Part shown: piece after piece, positions 1-10,985 of the stretch
How positions within the stretch are numbered: the first letter of the stretch is position 1
Layout: each line of letters begins with the position of its first letter
Origin: Limonium bicolor
Lineage: Eukaryota; Streptophyta; Magnoliopsida; Caryophyllales; Plumbaginaceae
Reading direction: 5' to 3'
DNA length: 64,000 nt
Assembly (NCBI GenBank): GCA_023374045.1
Contig: CM041776.1
Coordinates: forward strand, 317,366,722-317,430,721
Notes under the pieces: model-generated
What the model was told of the DNA's origin: nothing
Seen by the model: only the letters and a program-made list of their open reading frames with translations
Databases searched by the model: none
Translations under genes and position numbers: made by a program

Positions 1-247
1 TATAGATTTAACTCAAACATTGGTTGGCTACTCTGTATTTTTTTTCATTATCTCAATGGTCACAAACTGTTGAAAGTGCTGTTAGTTGCTTACACGAGAG
101 GATAAGTTGTTTGTATTTACTATTTGTTATGAATATTATTAGTTGCATGGAGTATAATCAGTGGTTACCATTGTGATCACCCAGTATAGTTGTTGTCATA
201 ATTGGTACCTAGCTGTTTAGGTGTTTTAGTGGATTAGTCTGATTTTA

Positions 248-811
248 TTTTTTTTCTTAAAGAAACATCTATGAGGGCAACAAAAGTCGCCCCGATAGAA
301 AAACAAAGGGGGCGAGTAAAGCTTTGTCACCTTTGACAGATATCAAAGGGGGCGACTAAATAGCTTTGTCACCTTTGATCGACATCAAAGGGGGCGACTA
401 ATAGAACTTGCCACCATTAATTGCAATCAACTCTGACATGGAGAACGACCAAGGAGGGCGACGATTCAGCTCGCCCTTGTTGAACTTAATCAAAGAGGGC
501 GAGTTTTGTAACTTGCCACCGTTGATCACAAACAACGGGGGCGACCGCCATCAATCGCCCCTGTTGATCAACGATCAAAAACAGCAACACATGTTGCTTT
601 CTCTGCTTTAGGTCAAGGAGGGCGACTTTGGTTGCCCTCATAGATCTGTTCAAACAGGGCAAGCCTATCAGATCGTCACCATAGTCTAACATGGCATGTC
701 TTTGGAGGCAATCTTAAGGGCAATTATTTATTTGCCCTTATAGTTTAAGGTGGCAAGTTATTGATCTATCAGGGCATAAAAGTTGTCCTCATAGATTCAA
801 TATGTGTAGTG
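248..811. mobile_element. Decayed CACTA-like (En/Spm) non-autonomous element
   Basis: The stretch holds about six alternating direct and inverted copies of a subterminal motif around AGGGGGCGAC with partner GTCGCCCCC, often paired as short hairpins such as ACCTTTGATCGACATCAAAG. The outermost copies are inverted relative to each other (CTATGAGGGCAAC near 270 and the complementary GTTGTCCTCATAG near 782). The right end reads ...TAGTG at 807..811, the complement of a CACTA terminus. No CACTA can be found at the left end, so that terminus has decayed. Hairpin-rich subterminal repeats and CACTA ends are the signature of En/Spm elements. No transposase is encoded; open frames here are repeat translations. 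Confidence 0.55.
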
Positions 812-1568
812 ATATTAATTGCTCTGATATGTGAGTTTATTCTAGTCCTCTTTTCTGTAATAATATGTAGCAGCGTCCATATAAGCTTCCACTTGGATTA
901 CTAAAATAGGCATGCATAAGTGCTTACCCGTAGAAAAAGTGATATATGAAATAGATTGGGGTTTCATCAATACGCAGACCCATGTCCATAAATCACCAAA
1001 AATTGTAGCATTCAACATGAAACATTTCCCTGGTAAATAAAGTATACACTATAAATCATAGCACTGAGATACAGTTGTCGTCTTTTATCATATTGATCAT
1101 ACGTAAACAAATATTATGCGTAGTAACTGATGCAAATACTACTTGAAAAAGAAATAAGACCTTACAGTCATTCCATAATTAAACATTAATACAAATATGA
1201 TCTCTAATGCTCAAACATTCAGCAAAAATTCTAATCAGTTCGCTATAATTACAACTAACACAAAGATGTCAAATCTTAAATTAAAACCAAATATTACCCT
1301 TACTATACTAAAGTTTTCCATTTCACATTAAAAGAATAACAAACACCACTCTGAAGCATAGCAACAAAGAATATGTAGCCAAACCAAGCCACGTGACAGA
1401 CAAACAAGAAGTAGCATTTTGAAATGATAATGAGATGTTTGTTGCCCGGTTGGTGAATGTCTTGGATGAATTAGAGAATGTAATGTTCTGTTAAACAAAG
1501 AACAAACAAGTTACAAGAAACTCTTAAGCCATACATACAATTTTTGAAAATAAGTTATAGACACCAAC
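812..1568. other. Intergenic, no gene seen
   Basis: AT-rich sequence without a convincing open frame. From about 1330 it enters the block that is duplicated locally further right. Confidence 0.5.
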
Positions 1569-1639
1569 ATCAGAGTGGCGCAGCGGAAGCGTGGTGGGCC
1601 CATAACCCACAGGTCCCAGGATCGAAACTGGCTCTGATA
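1569..1639 (+). pseudogene. Initiator tRNA-Met (CAT), one-base deletion in the T-stem
   Basis: The acceptor stem (ATCAGAG / CTCTGAT), D-arm, anticodon arm (GTGGG-CCCATAA-CCCAC, anticodon CAT) and variable loop match the plant initiator tRNA-Met as I know it. The T-arm reads CCAGG-ATCGAAA-CTGG, so the 3' strand of the T-stem is one C short. This breaks the five-pair stem and shortens the gene by one base, so a functional product is doubtful. The rest is near perfect, so the deletion looks recent or could be a sequencing error. The start is set by the acceptor stem. Confidence 0.75.
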
Positions 1640-1883
1640 TATGAGTGAGCTTCCGTGCCACATTTTTTTCAACTAGAAATTCTCCATTTGCTTCATGGAT
1701 AGCTCACATAATCTAGGAAATCAATACACCCCAATGATCAGATCAGAGCTGGCAAACACAATATTAAGTAAAGCCCAATATATACAGTCTGGCATACAGC
1801 ATACTGGTCAGCCCACGGGCTCAGTTCTGTTGATTGCAGAAGTAAGAAAATAGTAACCTAAAAATAAAGATATCCAAAAGTAC

Positions 1884-1941
1884 AGCTTCGCCCAGGCTCG
1901 AACTGGGGACCCTCAGTGTGTTAGACTGACATCACGAAACC
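1884..1941 (-). pseudogene. tRNA-Val(AAC) pseudogene, D-arm side deleted
   Basis: On the minus strand this matches the intact tRNA-Val at 4404..4477 through the T-arm and the anticodon loop, but about 16 bases covering most of the D-arm are missing, and the 5' end GGTTTCG then follows directly. A 45-base part of it, including its 5' flank (CTATTGATTCAGTTACATTGC on the plus strand), is repeated at about 2020..2065, so this remnant was itself duplicated. Confidence 0.75.
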
Positions 1942-2540
1942 TATTGATTCAGTTACATTGCTCCTATTCAGAATGCTGCTAACAAAATGATGATGCAGGA
2001 AAGGGAATAAAAGGGCCTCGGTGTTAGACTGACTTCACGAAAGCTATTGATTCAGTTACATTGCAGATCTCACTAATTCTCAACCAGAAATTACGATGCA
2101 GATAGTAGGCTAATAATATATCTACCTTCGTTATCACAGGGCTGCTATATATAGTTTTATCTCATCTCCCTCGTCCACTGAATGCAAAGGTACATGACCA
2201 GCAACCAAGCATTAAAAACACATTGATTACGATAAATCACAGCAACTCACACATATAGCAACAAAGAATGTTTAGCCAAACCAAACCACTTTACAGGCAA
2301 ACAAGTAGTACCCAACAATCAACCCAGCGTTGAAATGAAAATGAGGCGTACTTCACTAATTAGAGGAATTATAGAAAGGCAGTATTGTTTCAATAGAAAG
2401 TTTCATCTACACAATAGTGAATGTACTGGACAGATCGATTAGAGAATCTTGGAAGTTATTGAACAAAAAAAAAACAACTCCGAAACATCTCTCATAAATT
2501 TCACAAAACATCAATGTAAAATACATTTTGTAGAATCAAT

Positions 2541-2610
2541 ATCATAGTGGCACGAAGGCAGCATGGTGGAGTCATAACCCACAGGTGCTAGATCAAAATC
2601 TGGCTCTATA
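2541..2610 (+). pseudogene. Degenerate initiator tRNA-Met copy
   Basis: The order of tRNA-iMet blocks is kept (ATCATAGTGGCACG..., CATAACCCACAGGT, CTGGCTCTATATGAG), but there are substitutions in every stem. The T-loop has lost its TTCGA/ATCGA core (GATCAAAATC). It lies about 970 bp downstream of the better copy at 1569 within the duplicated block. Confidence 0.65.
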
Positions 2611-2810
2611 TGAGTATCATCCTATAATCTCTATTATGCAATTATACGTTTCACAGGTTACATGTTCCATAAAGAAATCAAGGCGGCCAGAGTAGAGCAA
2701 AAATATCATCATGAGCTAAACGCAATATTAATTAAAGACCAATGTTGAAGCCCAAGTTCCAATCCAGTGGGAAATATAGATCTCTTAAGGGAACCAAAAC
2801 TGACACATAC

Positions 2811-2855
2811 GGCTTCACCCAGGCACGAAATGGTGACCTCAGTAAAGCTTAGGCA
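2811..2855 (-). pseudogene. Degenerate tRNA-Val copy
   Basis: The plus strand reads GGCTTCACCCAGGCACGAAA..., corresponding to the acceptor and T-arm of the minus-strand tRNA-Val at 4404. The anticodon half can barely be followed. Its spacing from the tRNA-iMet remnant at 2541 is similar to that of the pair at 1569/1884, which supports duplication of a two-tRNA module. Confidence 0.5.
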
Positions 2856-3899
2856 TGAATCCGGTTGATGATTATCCCAATACTAATGTCAACCGTATAC
2901 CCGTTTTCAAGTTCGCATAATTATGTTTTTGAGTAAAAGTTCACATGATTTAATTAGATAACTAAACACGCATAAGCACTTCTACACTAGAAAAGAAACA
3001 CTGCTTTGATTGTGGTTAATTCAACGATACATGGCATCCTATGAGGCCTTTTTTTTAAAAAAAAAAAGAAACACTGCTGATGTAGATGACTGAGAAAATG
3101 AGTCTAAGATATGAAGATCATAACTACGATCCACAAAGTAGCCTAATAATCAAAACTACAGATTTACCTTGTTTAAGGACCTTTATCACAGCGCTGCTAG
3201 TTTCACTTCTCTCTCATCAACAATACATAGATGTACATAGAAGAAAACCTGTTCAACGCGATGCAGACGACACTGCTGCTGCTGCTTTACTTTCCGTCTT
3301 CACTGTTGGTAGTGTCCTCCACCTTCAGCCACTCAATTATCTCATCTCACATAGAAGAAAACCTGCAAAATGGTAACACACACTGATTTTCATAATTACT
3401 TCTATTAAAAAAATACCATAATTACAGTAGTCACTCTCATGGAACAATACTAATCAAAATCAAAACAGACACCACATAACTTACCTATTCATCCAGTCAA
3501 TCAGCTTACCAAGTTTGGTCATCATTAATTCATGTAAGTACCCACCAAAGTCACAAGTCCCACAATTCTGCTTAGACTTCTTCTTTCAGTCATTATTTAT
3601 TGAAGGCATAGAGAGCATGGGCCACAGACTGAAACACTTAGTGACCACTGGGTCACAGATGATCTATAAATAGCAAGTTGTACATTATAGTTGTAGTTGA
3701 GCAAGAATTGCCAATACAACAGTAATTGCAAATTCCAATTTGTTCTAATGTCGACTACTTTCCTCTCTTCCTCGTTGCCTTTTTGTTACATTTTCAACAG
3801 GAGTTACCCAGATCCTTCTTGATGTCAATGTTCAAGAAGAATTACAAATTGTTTCAGTAGTGGTGTATCTGAATAGCATTTCTAAGGAGGAGAAATCTG

Positions 3900-4330
3900 G
3901 CCTGATAATATCTTATCCTAAAAGATCTTGGTTATAACTACATGTTTCCTAGAACCAGTGAAACCTACGACATACTTTATACATCTACGACTGATGACAG
4001 GCAGAGTTTTGAGCTTCTGCAAAGGGCTGAAATCAAGAGACAAACAATTTGACGTAGTATAATTTAATGTTCAAACATCAACTCTCATGTAGATTAATTA
4101 AGCAGATTAGTTCTTATCATAGAAGGTCTTGGTTATAACTACATGTTTCCTAAAACCAGTGAAACCTTTCTTATTCAAGATGTAGCAAAGATCATACTTT
4201 TCATACATCTATGACAATGTTGACTGATGACAGGCATAGTTTTGAGCAGATTCGACGTAGTATAATATTTAAGGTTCAAACATCAACTGTCATGTAGATT
4301 AATTAAGCAGATTAGTTCTTAATTGACATA
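3900..4330. repeat. Direct repeat pair (about 190-bp unit)
   Basis: The segment GGTTATAACTACATGTTTCC...AGTGAAACC...GATGACAGGCA.AGTTTTGAGC occurs at about 3930..4085 and 4130..4320, each followed by a match around TCAAACATCAACT and a shared ATGTAGATTAATTAAGCAGATTAGTTCTTA. A third copy is split by the LINE: its left part is at 5284..5368 and its right part at 7560..7700. Confidence 0.75.
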
Positions 4331-4403
4331 AAAACCAAAGCACGTGTAAAGAAGATCTACATGTCACAAAACCGTATCCACATAAATTTCCAACAAAAGG
4401 ATA

Positions 4404-4477
4404 TGGCTTCGCCCAGGCTCGAACTGGGGACCTTCAGTGTGTTAGACTGACGTGATAACCAACTACACCACGAAACC
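4404..4477 (-). tRNA. tRNA-Val (anticodon AAC)
   Basis: On the minus strand this folds as a complete cloverleaf. The acceptor stem is GGTTTCG with CGAAGCC (one G-U pair). The D-arm is GTGTAGTTGGTTATCAC. The anticodon arm is TCAGT-CTAACAC-ACTGA with anticodon AAC, and the T-arm is CCCAG-TTCGAGC-CTGGG. The discriminator base is A. A-box and B-box sequences are intact, and a TTTT run shortly downstream (complement of 4394..4399) could end RNA polymerase III transcription. Length 74 nt is normal. It is the only intact copy in a block with several decayed relatives. Confidence 0.9.
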
Positions 4478-4759
4478 AATTCGTTGTTTATAAAAGCTAA
4501 GATAATCTATAGAGAATTAATTCTGGACCAGAAATTAAAGAATGCTTCGGCCGATGATGACTGAGATCAAAATTAATGAAACACGATAAATTAGGATATG
4601 GAGATCAATAGTTCACACTGAGAAATTCACAAGTGGGCTAAGCAAAAGTATTTAGCTCCATTATCACGGGGTTCCTAGTTTCATATCATCTCCATCGTCA
4701 GCTGAATGTAAAGGTACATTGAAGAAAAATTAACCAGCAACCAAGTAATGCGAACTAAT

Positions 4760-5358
4760 TCCATAAATCATCGTAATTCTAATCAAATCAATAGATCACA
4801 CCAGGTAACTTCACGATTCGCCCAATTAATCAACCGGCTTACTCGCTCAGGTCAGTTGTCAGCGTGAATGAAAATGGCGGTACCGCAAAAATCCGGATGT
4901 CCCAGCATCCGCCACCAGCGTATCTGGCACTGAGGTGAATTTCGTCACAGTTAGCACCGGCGTCTTCCTCATCACATGCAAAATCCAGAGCACCTTCAAT
5001 GTCTCAACCGGGACACTCCACTTCAGCACATTGACAGTACCACAGCTTCAGCTCTCCTCCTATCACCACTCTGGCGCCGACGCGCTCCAGCTCGGCAGGG
5101 GATTTCGCATGGGGAAGGTGGAAGGCGGAGGGAGAAAAGGAATCTCCACCGTCGGTGAGTGAAACAGGAATGGAGAGGTAAAGGGAGGGGGAGAGGGATT
5201 TTAGAAATTTGAGGGACAGGAGAGGAGAATGTCGGAGGTTGATGGTGATGTGGGCCGTGCTGGCTGAGAATGGGTCGAACTATTACGAATTGTTTCAGTA
5301 GTGAAGAATCTGAATAGCATTTCTAAGGAGAAATTTGGTGCATAAAAAACATTCGTTA
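4760..5358. other. Intergenic; GC-richer patch without an assignable gene
   Basis: The stretch 4860..5230 is less AT-rich than its surroundings and has short open frames on both strands, none with a recognisable domain. It might be a decayed exon. From 5284 it is the left part of the third copy of the 190-bp repeat. Confidence 0.35.
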
Positions 5359-5368
5359 TAACTACATG

Positions 5369-7559
5369 CCGCTGTAAGTAAGATCTATTGGAAAGCTTGA
5401 GGGTTGCTCTCAAATTTAGAAAGTGGAGCAGTTAAAGAATGAAGCGGTATGTATTTGGTTAAGTTATTTTTCGTCTCCCACCTCTTTCAACAATACACAA
5501 TGAGTCAACTCCACCGTGCAAGAGCCCTGCCATTTCACTCTTTCACCTGCCTCTTGCTTAGCATCTCCGTCTTATTGTTTGTCTTCATCTCCCATTTTCC
5601 TTTAGTAGTTCTTCTTGAATTCATAATGACTATTTGTATGTCTCTCCACAAACCATTTTTCACCGAATCCTCCGCCTGCATCCTGAGTGTCCTTGGGGTC
5701 TCTGTTTTTTACCTCGTGTTCTCCGCCACAGTTTCTATCCACATTCTCCCACCCTTTCTGCCCCTCAATCCCAAGCTCCGTCATGACTCATGACCACCCC
5801 GATTGCCGGTGACTCGGTTGAAGAAATCACAGCTCGTTGTGCTATTCTTACCCTTACAAAGGAAGAGGGCAAAGCCACAGACATGCATGGTCTTGATGAT
5901 CAAGCGCTTGCCCTCCCCTTCGAATGTTGTCTTCTTTGTAAATCGTTCGCTTCCAAGCTAGCTGATCTCAAAGCTCTTGAAAACTCTTTGGCCAGAGCTT
6001 AGCGGTTGGGAGGTGATATCAAGGCTTGTACCGCATGTAATAGTTTCTTTGAATTTGAGAAGGAAGATTTCTTGCATGACGTTCTTTATAGAGAAATGTG
6101 GTGCTTTGATGGCTTGCTCTTGATTTTCCAGTGCATAGGCAAACGAAAGCACCTCGTGATCACAAATCTAATTGGTTCCCCATGTGGGCTAGAATTTATG
6201 ATGCTCCTTTTCTACCACCATAAGGAGTTTGCAAGGATATGGAGAGACCGAATTGGTAGTTTTTAGAGTATGTGGAGGAGGAAGACTAGAGTAGTAGGGG
6301 AATATAGGAGGATCAAAGCTTGTTTGATGTCCAGAGGCCCATTATGAGAAGAATTTCAATAAACAACCAAACGAGGTCAAAGTGCTTAGGCATGCATATG
6401 AAAGGATGCCACTGTGTTTTTGATGTGGTCTCTTCACCCTTCCCACAAATTATTGCTCTGATAAAATGATTATCATGACCGGTTCTTCCATACGGATCTT
6501 GGTTGTCAATCCGAGGAAGTCAACAATCCCAGTACATTCAAAATGAGGAAGCATGGGTTAAAATCCCTTGTAGGTCGCCGCAAGATAATAACCCCCCCTA
6601 TAGAAGCCGAGACATCCAATGATAATCAAAGTACACATCTAGTTAATCACTATTTTTTGTTTATGGACTCAACAAGGAGAGATCCCAACAAATCATACAC
6701 AAAGTAAAAGCACAAAGGAATCTTAGATTACAACTCGTCTGCGAAAATGATCTTTCCACGGACGAGTTTGAGAGGGTTTGACATACGAAGCCACTAACCC
6801 ACGTAATGCGGGACCGGAGGTCAAGAAGGGGAATGCCACAATGACTAGTCATGGCCAAGAGCCTTCACTCATTGTCGATCTTCTCACCCAGTGGCATACT
6901 AAGAAGCCTGCTACACCTACTTCCTCTCATGTGCATGCCGATTCGTTTGCTATGAGTGGTCCAGCAAATTAGCTGCTCTGTTTATGTCCTTCTCTTTTGG
7001 CTATGGTAGTATACTACATGTATATGTAGCGAAGATAGCTACATTTACTGTACAGCCAACAATGAAAACATGTGTAATGAATAAGGAAAACCTATACAAT
7101 AAACAATTATACTGAATATACTATTTTTGCGTACAATATTTGTTATATAAGTAATGTAAGAGTTTTATATGTGTAATGTACATGGTTTTTTCTACTACAT
7201 GTACATGTAATGTAGTTATCTTTGGTTACATGTGGGTGTAGCCAAGACATGTTGTAGTATATTAGGTCGTAATCGTTCCAAGACATTTCCTGGTTTCTAT
7301 GTTGTTTTGGTCTGTTGTTACCTTGTCTTGGACTCTCTAGTTAGGTCTAGTTTGATCGCCCCTTGCAAGTATTTGCCTTTTGTAGGCTCGCTAATTCCAT
7401 CGGTCCCAGTGGGATCGGAATGTACATATTGTAGTTACCTTGTTGATGCTTGCGACTACTTCAGGGCTTATTTTGCTTTAATCAGCTGACTTTGGTACTC
7501 GTTTTCATGGCATGGGTTGAATGAATATGAAAGGTTAGTGTTTCAAAAAAAAAAAAACT
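5369..7559 (+). mobile_element. L1-type LINE with ORF1 and 3' tail but no ORF2
   Basis: The element is framed by a 10-bp TSD, TAACTACATG (5359..5368 and 7560..7569), which also splits a local repeat copy whose intact relatives lie at 3930 and 4130. It carries an ORF1 remnant (5790..6266 and degenerate continuation to about 6970) and a 3' end with GAATATGAAAGGTTAGTG followed by TTTC and a poly-A run, as in plant LINEs. No endonuclease or reverse transcriptase follows ORF1, so ORF2 was lost by internal deletion or template switching. Orientation is set by the poly-A tail. Confidence 0.8.
5790..6266 (+). pseudogene. LINE ORF1 protein remnant (DUF4283-like)
   Basis: The frame opens with MTTPIAGDSVEEITAR and carries a patch with VLYREMWCFDGLLLIFQ, the signature of plant LINE ORF1 (DUF4283) proteins, where a phrase like RPWFFDGALIVLQ precedes the zinc knuckle. 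A TAG near 6001 and later frameshifts break it. The same protein continues in other frames, with remnants resembling the family's WARIYD stretch near 6190 and a degenerate zinc-knuckle region around 6410..6470. The protein would bind LINE RNA; this copy is dead. Confidence 0.7.
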
Positions 7560-7569
7560 TAACTACATG

Positions 7570-8335
7570 TTTGCTAGAACGAGTGAAACGTTTCTTGGTC
7601 AAATATGTGGCAAAGATCATATGTTCAGTTCATACCTGTATGACAATGTTGCTTGATGACAAACATAGTTTCAAGCTTCTATGGAGGGCTGAAATTGTTA
7701 GGAATTAAAGGCTTTATCTCCTTGACATTTTTTGTGGTTTTTTATATTAGCTCTTTTATGTGTGTCAATATGATACTGGGGGAGAACTCATGACCTACCT
7801 AAAATGCTATCAAATATGCCAAAAAAATGCTGAAATAGAGGAAGTGAATGAAGCCAAAATCATTTTTGTGAAGTCCAATTTTCAACAATCTTACATTGAA
7901 GGTGATGAAGTTGAATGGTGCATTAGATGCATTTATACAAGGAATTCCATCACCTAACCACTTATGTATTGCATTTATGAGGTTAATTATGGTACTTTAG
8001 TTTTGAGGAAAAGAGTTTTGAAGACTATGATGAGCCGTTTTATTGTCTCCATAAATCTCCTTGATGTAATCGAGAAAACACGAGGATCTATATATGTGGT
8101 CTAAAAAATCAACTATTCCAAAAGAGTACGTGGGGAAGTTCACACGATTTTTTCCTGTTGTCGTCGTTGGTTTTTTCTCTCTCTGTCTCAGTGAGGGCAA
8201 ATTCTTACCTGCATGTCAATGTAGCCAGGATGGCTACATACAAGTGAGACACACATGGGAGGGAGAGCACGCACGTAAGGATTTGCTTTCTAGTTTTTTT
8301 TTTTTCATTTTTTCGTTTCACGCCTGCATTGATTT
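7570..8335. other. Intergenic, no gene seen
   Basis: 7570..7700 is the right part of the split repeat copy. The remainder has only short open frames without recognisable domains. Confidence 0.5.
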
Positions 8336-8514
8336 GTTTCTTTCTTTTAGATTTTTATTTTTTTACCACAAAATCTTTAAATTATTAAACTTTTGATATA
8401 TAGGTCCAAAATGAAAAAAAATTATATCATTGTTCATATAAATTCAAGCTCTTCAAAACAAGACCATCATGGATATGTTTTGACAACTTTGAAAAAAAAA
8501 TTATTTTTACATGT

Positions 8515-8650
8515 ATAAGTCGTTCTATACTTTAATGTGAGGAAGTATGTACATATTTAATGTGAGAATGTACATGTTTTAATGTGACGATGTACATGTT
8601 CAAATGTGAGAATGTACATGTTCTTTAATTAACATTTGTACATGTTTGTA
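8515..8650. repeat. Minisatellite, left block (about 20-22 bp unit)
   Basis: Repeats of the type AATGTGAGAATGTACATGTT. A near-identical copy of the whole block restarts at 9110, on the other side of the 176-bp repeats, so one array was split or duplicated around them. Confidence 0.8.
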
Positions 8651-9115
8651 TGTCCACCCAAACCGCCACTACAACCCTAAAAATGTCTTCGACGTTTTTT
8701 AGCTATCCTAGGGTGGTTTTGGGGTTTTTTGGGGTAGGGTAATCTATTTGGAATTTATTTCGTACTTTATATTATAGCAACTAACTCGACAGGTTTTTAG
8801 GGTTTGTGGTAGCGGGTTTAGGGTCGTTAGACCCTAAACCCCCACTGCAAACCCTAAAAATGCCTTCGACGTTTTTAACTATCCTAGGGTGGTTTTTGGG
8901 TGTTTTTGGGGGGTAGGGTAATCTATTTGGAAATTGTTCTATACTTTATATTGTAGCAACTAACTCGACAGGTTTTTAGGGTTTGTGGTCGTGGGTTTAG
9001 GGTCGTTAGACCCTAACCCGCCACTACAAACCCTAAAAATGTCTTCGACGTTTTTTAGCTTTCCTAGGGTGGGTTTTAGGGTGCGTGGGGTTAGGGTAAT
9101 CTATTTGGAAGCCGT
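8650..9115. repeat. Tandem 176-bp repeat with telomere-like words
   Basis: About 2.7 copies, spaced about 176 bp, with landmarks TTCTATACTTTATATTGTAG, AACTCGACAGGTTTTTAGGG, an inverted pair GGGTCGTTAGACCC, AAACCCTAAAAATG and TTCGACGTTTT. AAACCCTAAA resembles the plant telomere repeat but occurs once per unit, not in tandem. A related array in reverse orientation lies at 22835..23230. Confidence 0.8.
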
Positions 9116-9475
9116 TCTATACTTAATGTGAGGACGTATGTACATATTTTAATGTGAGAATGTACATGTTTTAATGTGACGATGTACATGTTCAAATGTG
9201 AGAATGTACATTTTCCATTATGAGAATGTATATGTTTTAATGAACACCTGTACATGTTGTATGACCGTCTGTACATGTTTGTATGACTGTATGTACAAGT
9301 GTTCATTCTTATGTACAGGTTTTAATCTAAGAATATACATATTTAGTGATTCGTACATGTTTGTGACCTTCTGTATGTTTTTAATGTACATGTTTTTACG
9401 TGATGATGTACATATTTTAGTGAACATTTGTACAGGTTTGTATGACCATCTGTACAAAGTTTTCTTTTATGTTCA
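9110..9475. repeat. Minisatellite, right block
   Basis: Starts as a near-identical copy of 8515..8620 and continues with drifting variants of TGTACATGTTTTAATG and TGTACATGTTTGTATGACC. Open frames here translate the repeat and are not genes. Confidence 0.8.
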
Positions 9476-9659
9476 GTGCACTATACATGTAAAAATAAAT
9501 TTTTTAAATGTTGTCAAAATATATCCATGACTGGTCTTGTTTGAAGAGCTTGAATTTAGGTGAACAATGATATAATTTTTTTTATTTTAAACTTATATAT
9601 TAAAAGTTATAACATTTAAAGTTTTTATGGTTAAAAAAAACAAACAAACAAACAAGCGC

Positions 9660-10150
9660 GCGACGGAGGATGGGGATGTAGCTAGATAGCTAGAACGACT
9701 GCTCAGTGAGAGTCCCTCTCCTCTCTCGGTTCTTCTCTGCCTGTTTTTTTAATTTTAGTCTCCTTGATTTAAGTATTTCTCTTGATCTTTGTTGGTACTA
9801 TGGATCCATTTTCTGAAGGCCATCTACTCTCTTTTCTTTTCTACTCTAGAGCTCTGTTTTCCTTTGTACTATATCCCTGCGTGTCAAGCTATTCTGAATT
9901 ATCTTGCCATCCAGCTCATCCTCATCCAAGCTACTGTTGTCAGTTGTCGTAATGAAGAAATTACTCCCAAACTGAATTTTGGCACTAGGATAAGGGAGGA
10001 GTAGGAGGTCGATGTTTTTGATCAAGAATCACGTGAGAGTCTTTGTGATGGTGCAAAGTGAGGGAAGTGTACTGCAGCATGAGGTGGCACTTCCAATAAA
10101 ACTGCCGTTAATGATAATGTTTATCTAAAATCATCAAAGTGATTTAGTAG
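9660..10150. other. Intergenic, no gene seen
   Basis: A 71-codon open frame near 9789 lacks a recognisable domain. Nothing else is supported. Confidence 0.45.
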
Positions 10151-10222
10151 CTTCAGGGTGACTTAATAGAAGTGTGGTGGGCCTATGACCCATAGGTTTC
10201 AAGATTGAAACTTGGCTTTGAT
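10151..10222 (+). pseudogene. Degenerate initiator tRNA-Met copy
   Basis: TGTGGTGGGCCTATGACCCATAG keeps the anticodon arm layout of the tRNA-iMet at 1569, and AAGATTGAAACTTGGCTTTGATA keeps the T-arm and acceptor order. The stems are mutated and the anticodon position reads TAT. It is a dispersed relative of the tRNA block about 8.5 kb to the left. Confidence 0.6.
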
Positions 10223-10309
10223 ATAAGTATCTTCATTGAGCAATGGAGCATATAGAACAAAAGAATCTATCACTGTGTAGACACCAAAAATTCTCACCCC
10301 ATAAAGAAA

Positions 10310-10800
10310 AATTTTGAAAAATAAAGAAAATTCGAGTGTCGTCACCAAAATGAGATCACTTTATATGACAAAATTTTATCAATTTTCAAGCATTTTAGAA
10401 AAAAAAAACTCTTTAAGAAGACGAATTTCCAACAATAATCTGGTTTTAAACTCACCCTTTTATTTATTTGCTTACTTTGCTATCTTATTTTTATATATTT
10501 TATTTCATTTTAGTCTACTCTATTTTATTTACTTACTTATTTGTCTATTCGTTTTTATGTTAGTTTATGCTATTTTATTACGTGTTTATTTATATCATTT
10601 CATTGAGATTTGTACTTGTATTTTACTCATTAGTATTTACTTTTATTTTTAGTTTGTCTTTATCATTATTTTTAGAATTACTTTCATCATCCTATGTACA
10701 TTATGTAATTATATTACCTTTATTATTATTATAAGTTAATGTTCCATTTTATTATTTCATGTCTTTTTAAAGAAAGAAAAACTTCATTGTTACATGCGAA
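10310..10800. other. AT-rich low-complexity stretch
   Basis: T-rich sequence with drifting TTATTTATTTACTTA words. The 112-codon open frame inside is a product of base composition. Confidence 0.6.
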
Positions 10801-10904
10801 ACATCTTCACTTTTACTCTGAACTTTTGTTTAAGATATTAGCGTTTTAGGAGAACTTATTCAGACTAAGCTATAACTTGTCTATTATTTCCCACATCTAC
10901 ATGT

Positions 10905-10985
10905 TGAGATAAGTTGGTAGCCTAATTGGTAAACATGTTCCCTAAGGTAACAATAGGTCTGGGGTTTGAAACTTGTTGCTTGCGG
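10905..10985 (+). mobile_element. SINE head (tRNA-derived)
   Basis: TAGCCTAATTGG at about 10918 fits the RNA polymerase III A-box consensus, and GGTTTGAAACT about 40 bp later fits the B-box with one mismatch. The sequence between (CATGTTCCCTAAGGT...GGTCTGGGG) resembles plant tRNA-derived SINE heads. The 3' limit of the element is not clear. Confidence 0.6.

Larger units (their letters stand above)
1330..4760. repeat. Locally duplicated block carrying tRNA-Met and tRNA-Val copies
   Basis: Several stretches recur at roughly 1-kb spacing in direct orientation. A segment with GCCAAACCAAGCCAC (about 1378) recurs near 2273. The order tRNA-iMet then inverted tRNA-Val appears at 1569/1884 and at 2541/2811, with the intact tRNA-Val at 4404 as a third Val copy. 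A segment with CACAGGGCTGCTA and TACATGACCAGCAACCAAG (about 2138-2210) matches about 3188 and 4660-4745. The copies are strongly diverged and carry indels, so this is an old tandem segmental duplication. Confidence 0.65.
8340..9660. mobile_element. Long-TIR element, family member 1
   Basis: Arms of about 150 bp face each other: the left (about 8370..8515) contains TCCAAAATGAAAAAAAATTA, TCAAGCTCTTCAAAACAAGA and GGATATGTTTTGACAACTTT, and the right (about 9480..9620) is its reverse complement. The same arms bound elements at 14.4-15.8 and 24.9-26.0 kb. The interior is a minisatellite plus 176-bp tandem repeats with no transposase. Arms this long suggest a non-autonomous Mutator-like or foldback element, but no TSD was found to settle the superfamily. 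Confidence 0.75.

Noticed and set aside
408..692. Overlapping open frames on both strands
   Set aside because: They translate the GGGGGCGAC hairpin repeats of the CACTA-like remnant.
4860..5230. Minus-strand resemblance to an X8 (carbohydrate-binding) domain
   Set aside because: A loose match around an ALDFACDEEDAGANCDEI-like stretch, with an internal stop and poor Cys spacing; judged chance similarity.
8650..9115. Interstitial telomere repeat (AAACCCTAAA words)
   Set aside because: The word occurs once per 176-bp unit, not as a TTTAGGG tandem array.
9091..9530. Cys/Tyr-rich open frames on both strands
   Set aside because: Translations of the TGTACATG minisatellite.
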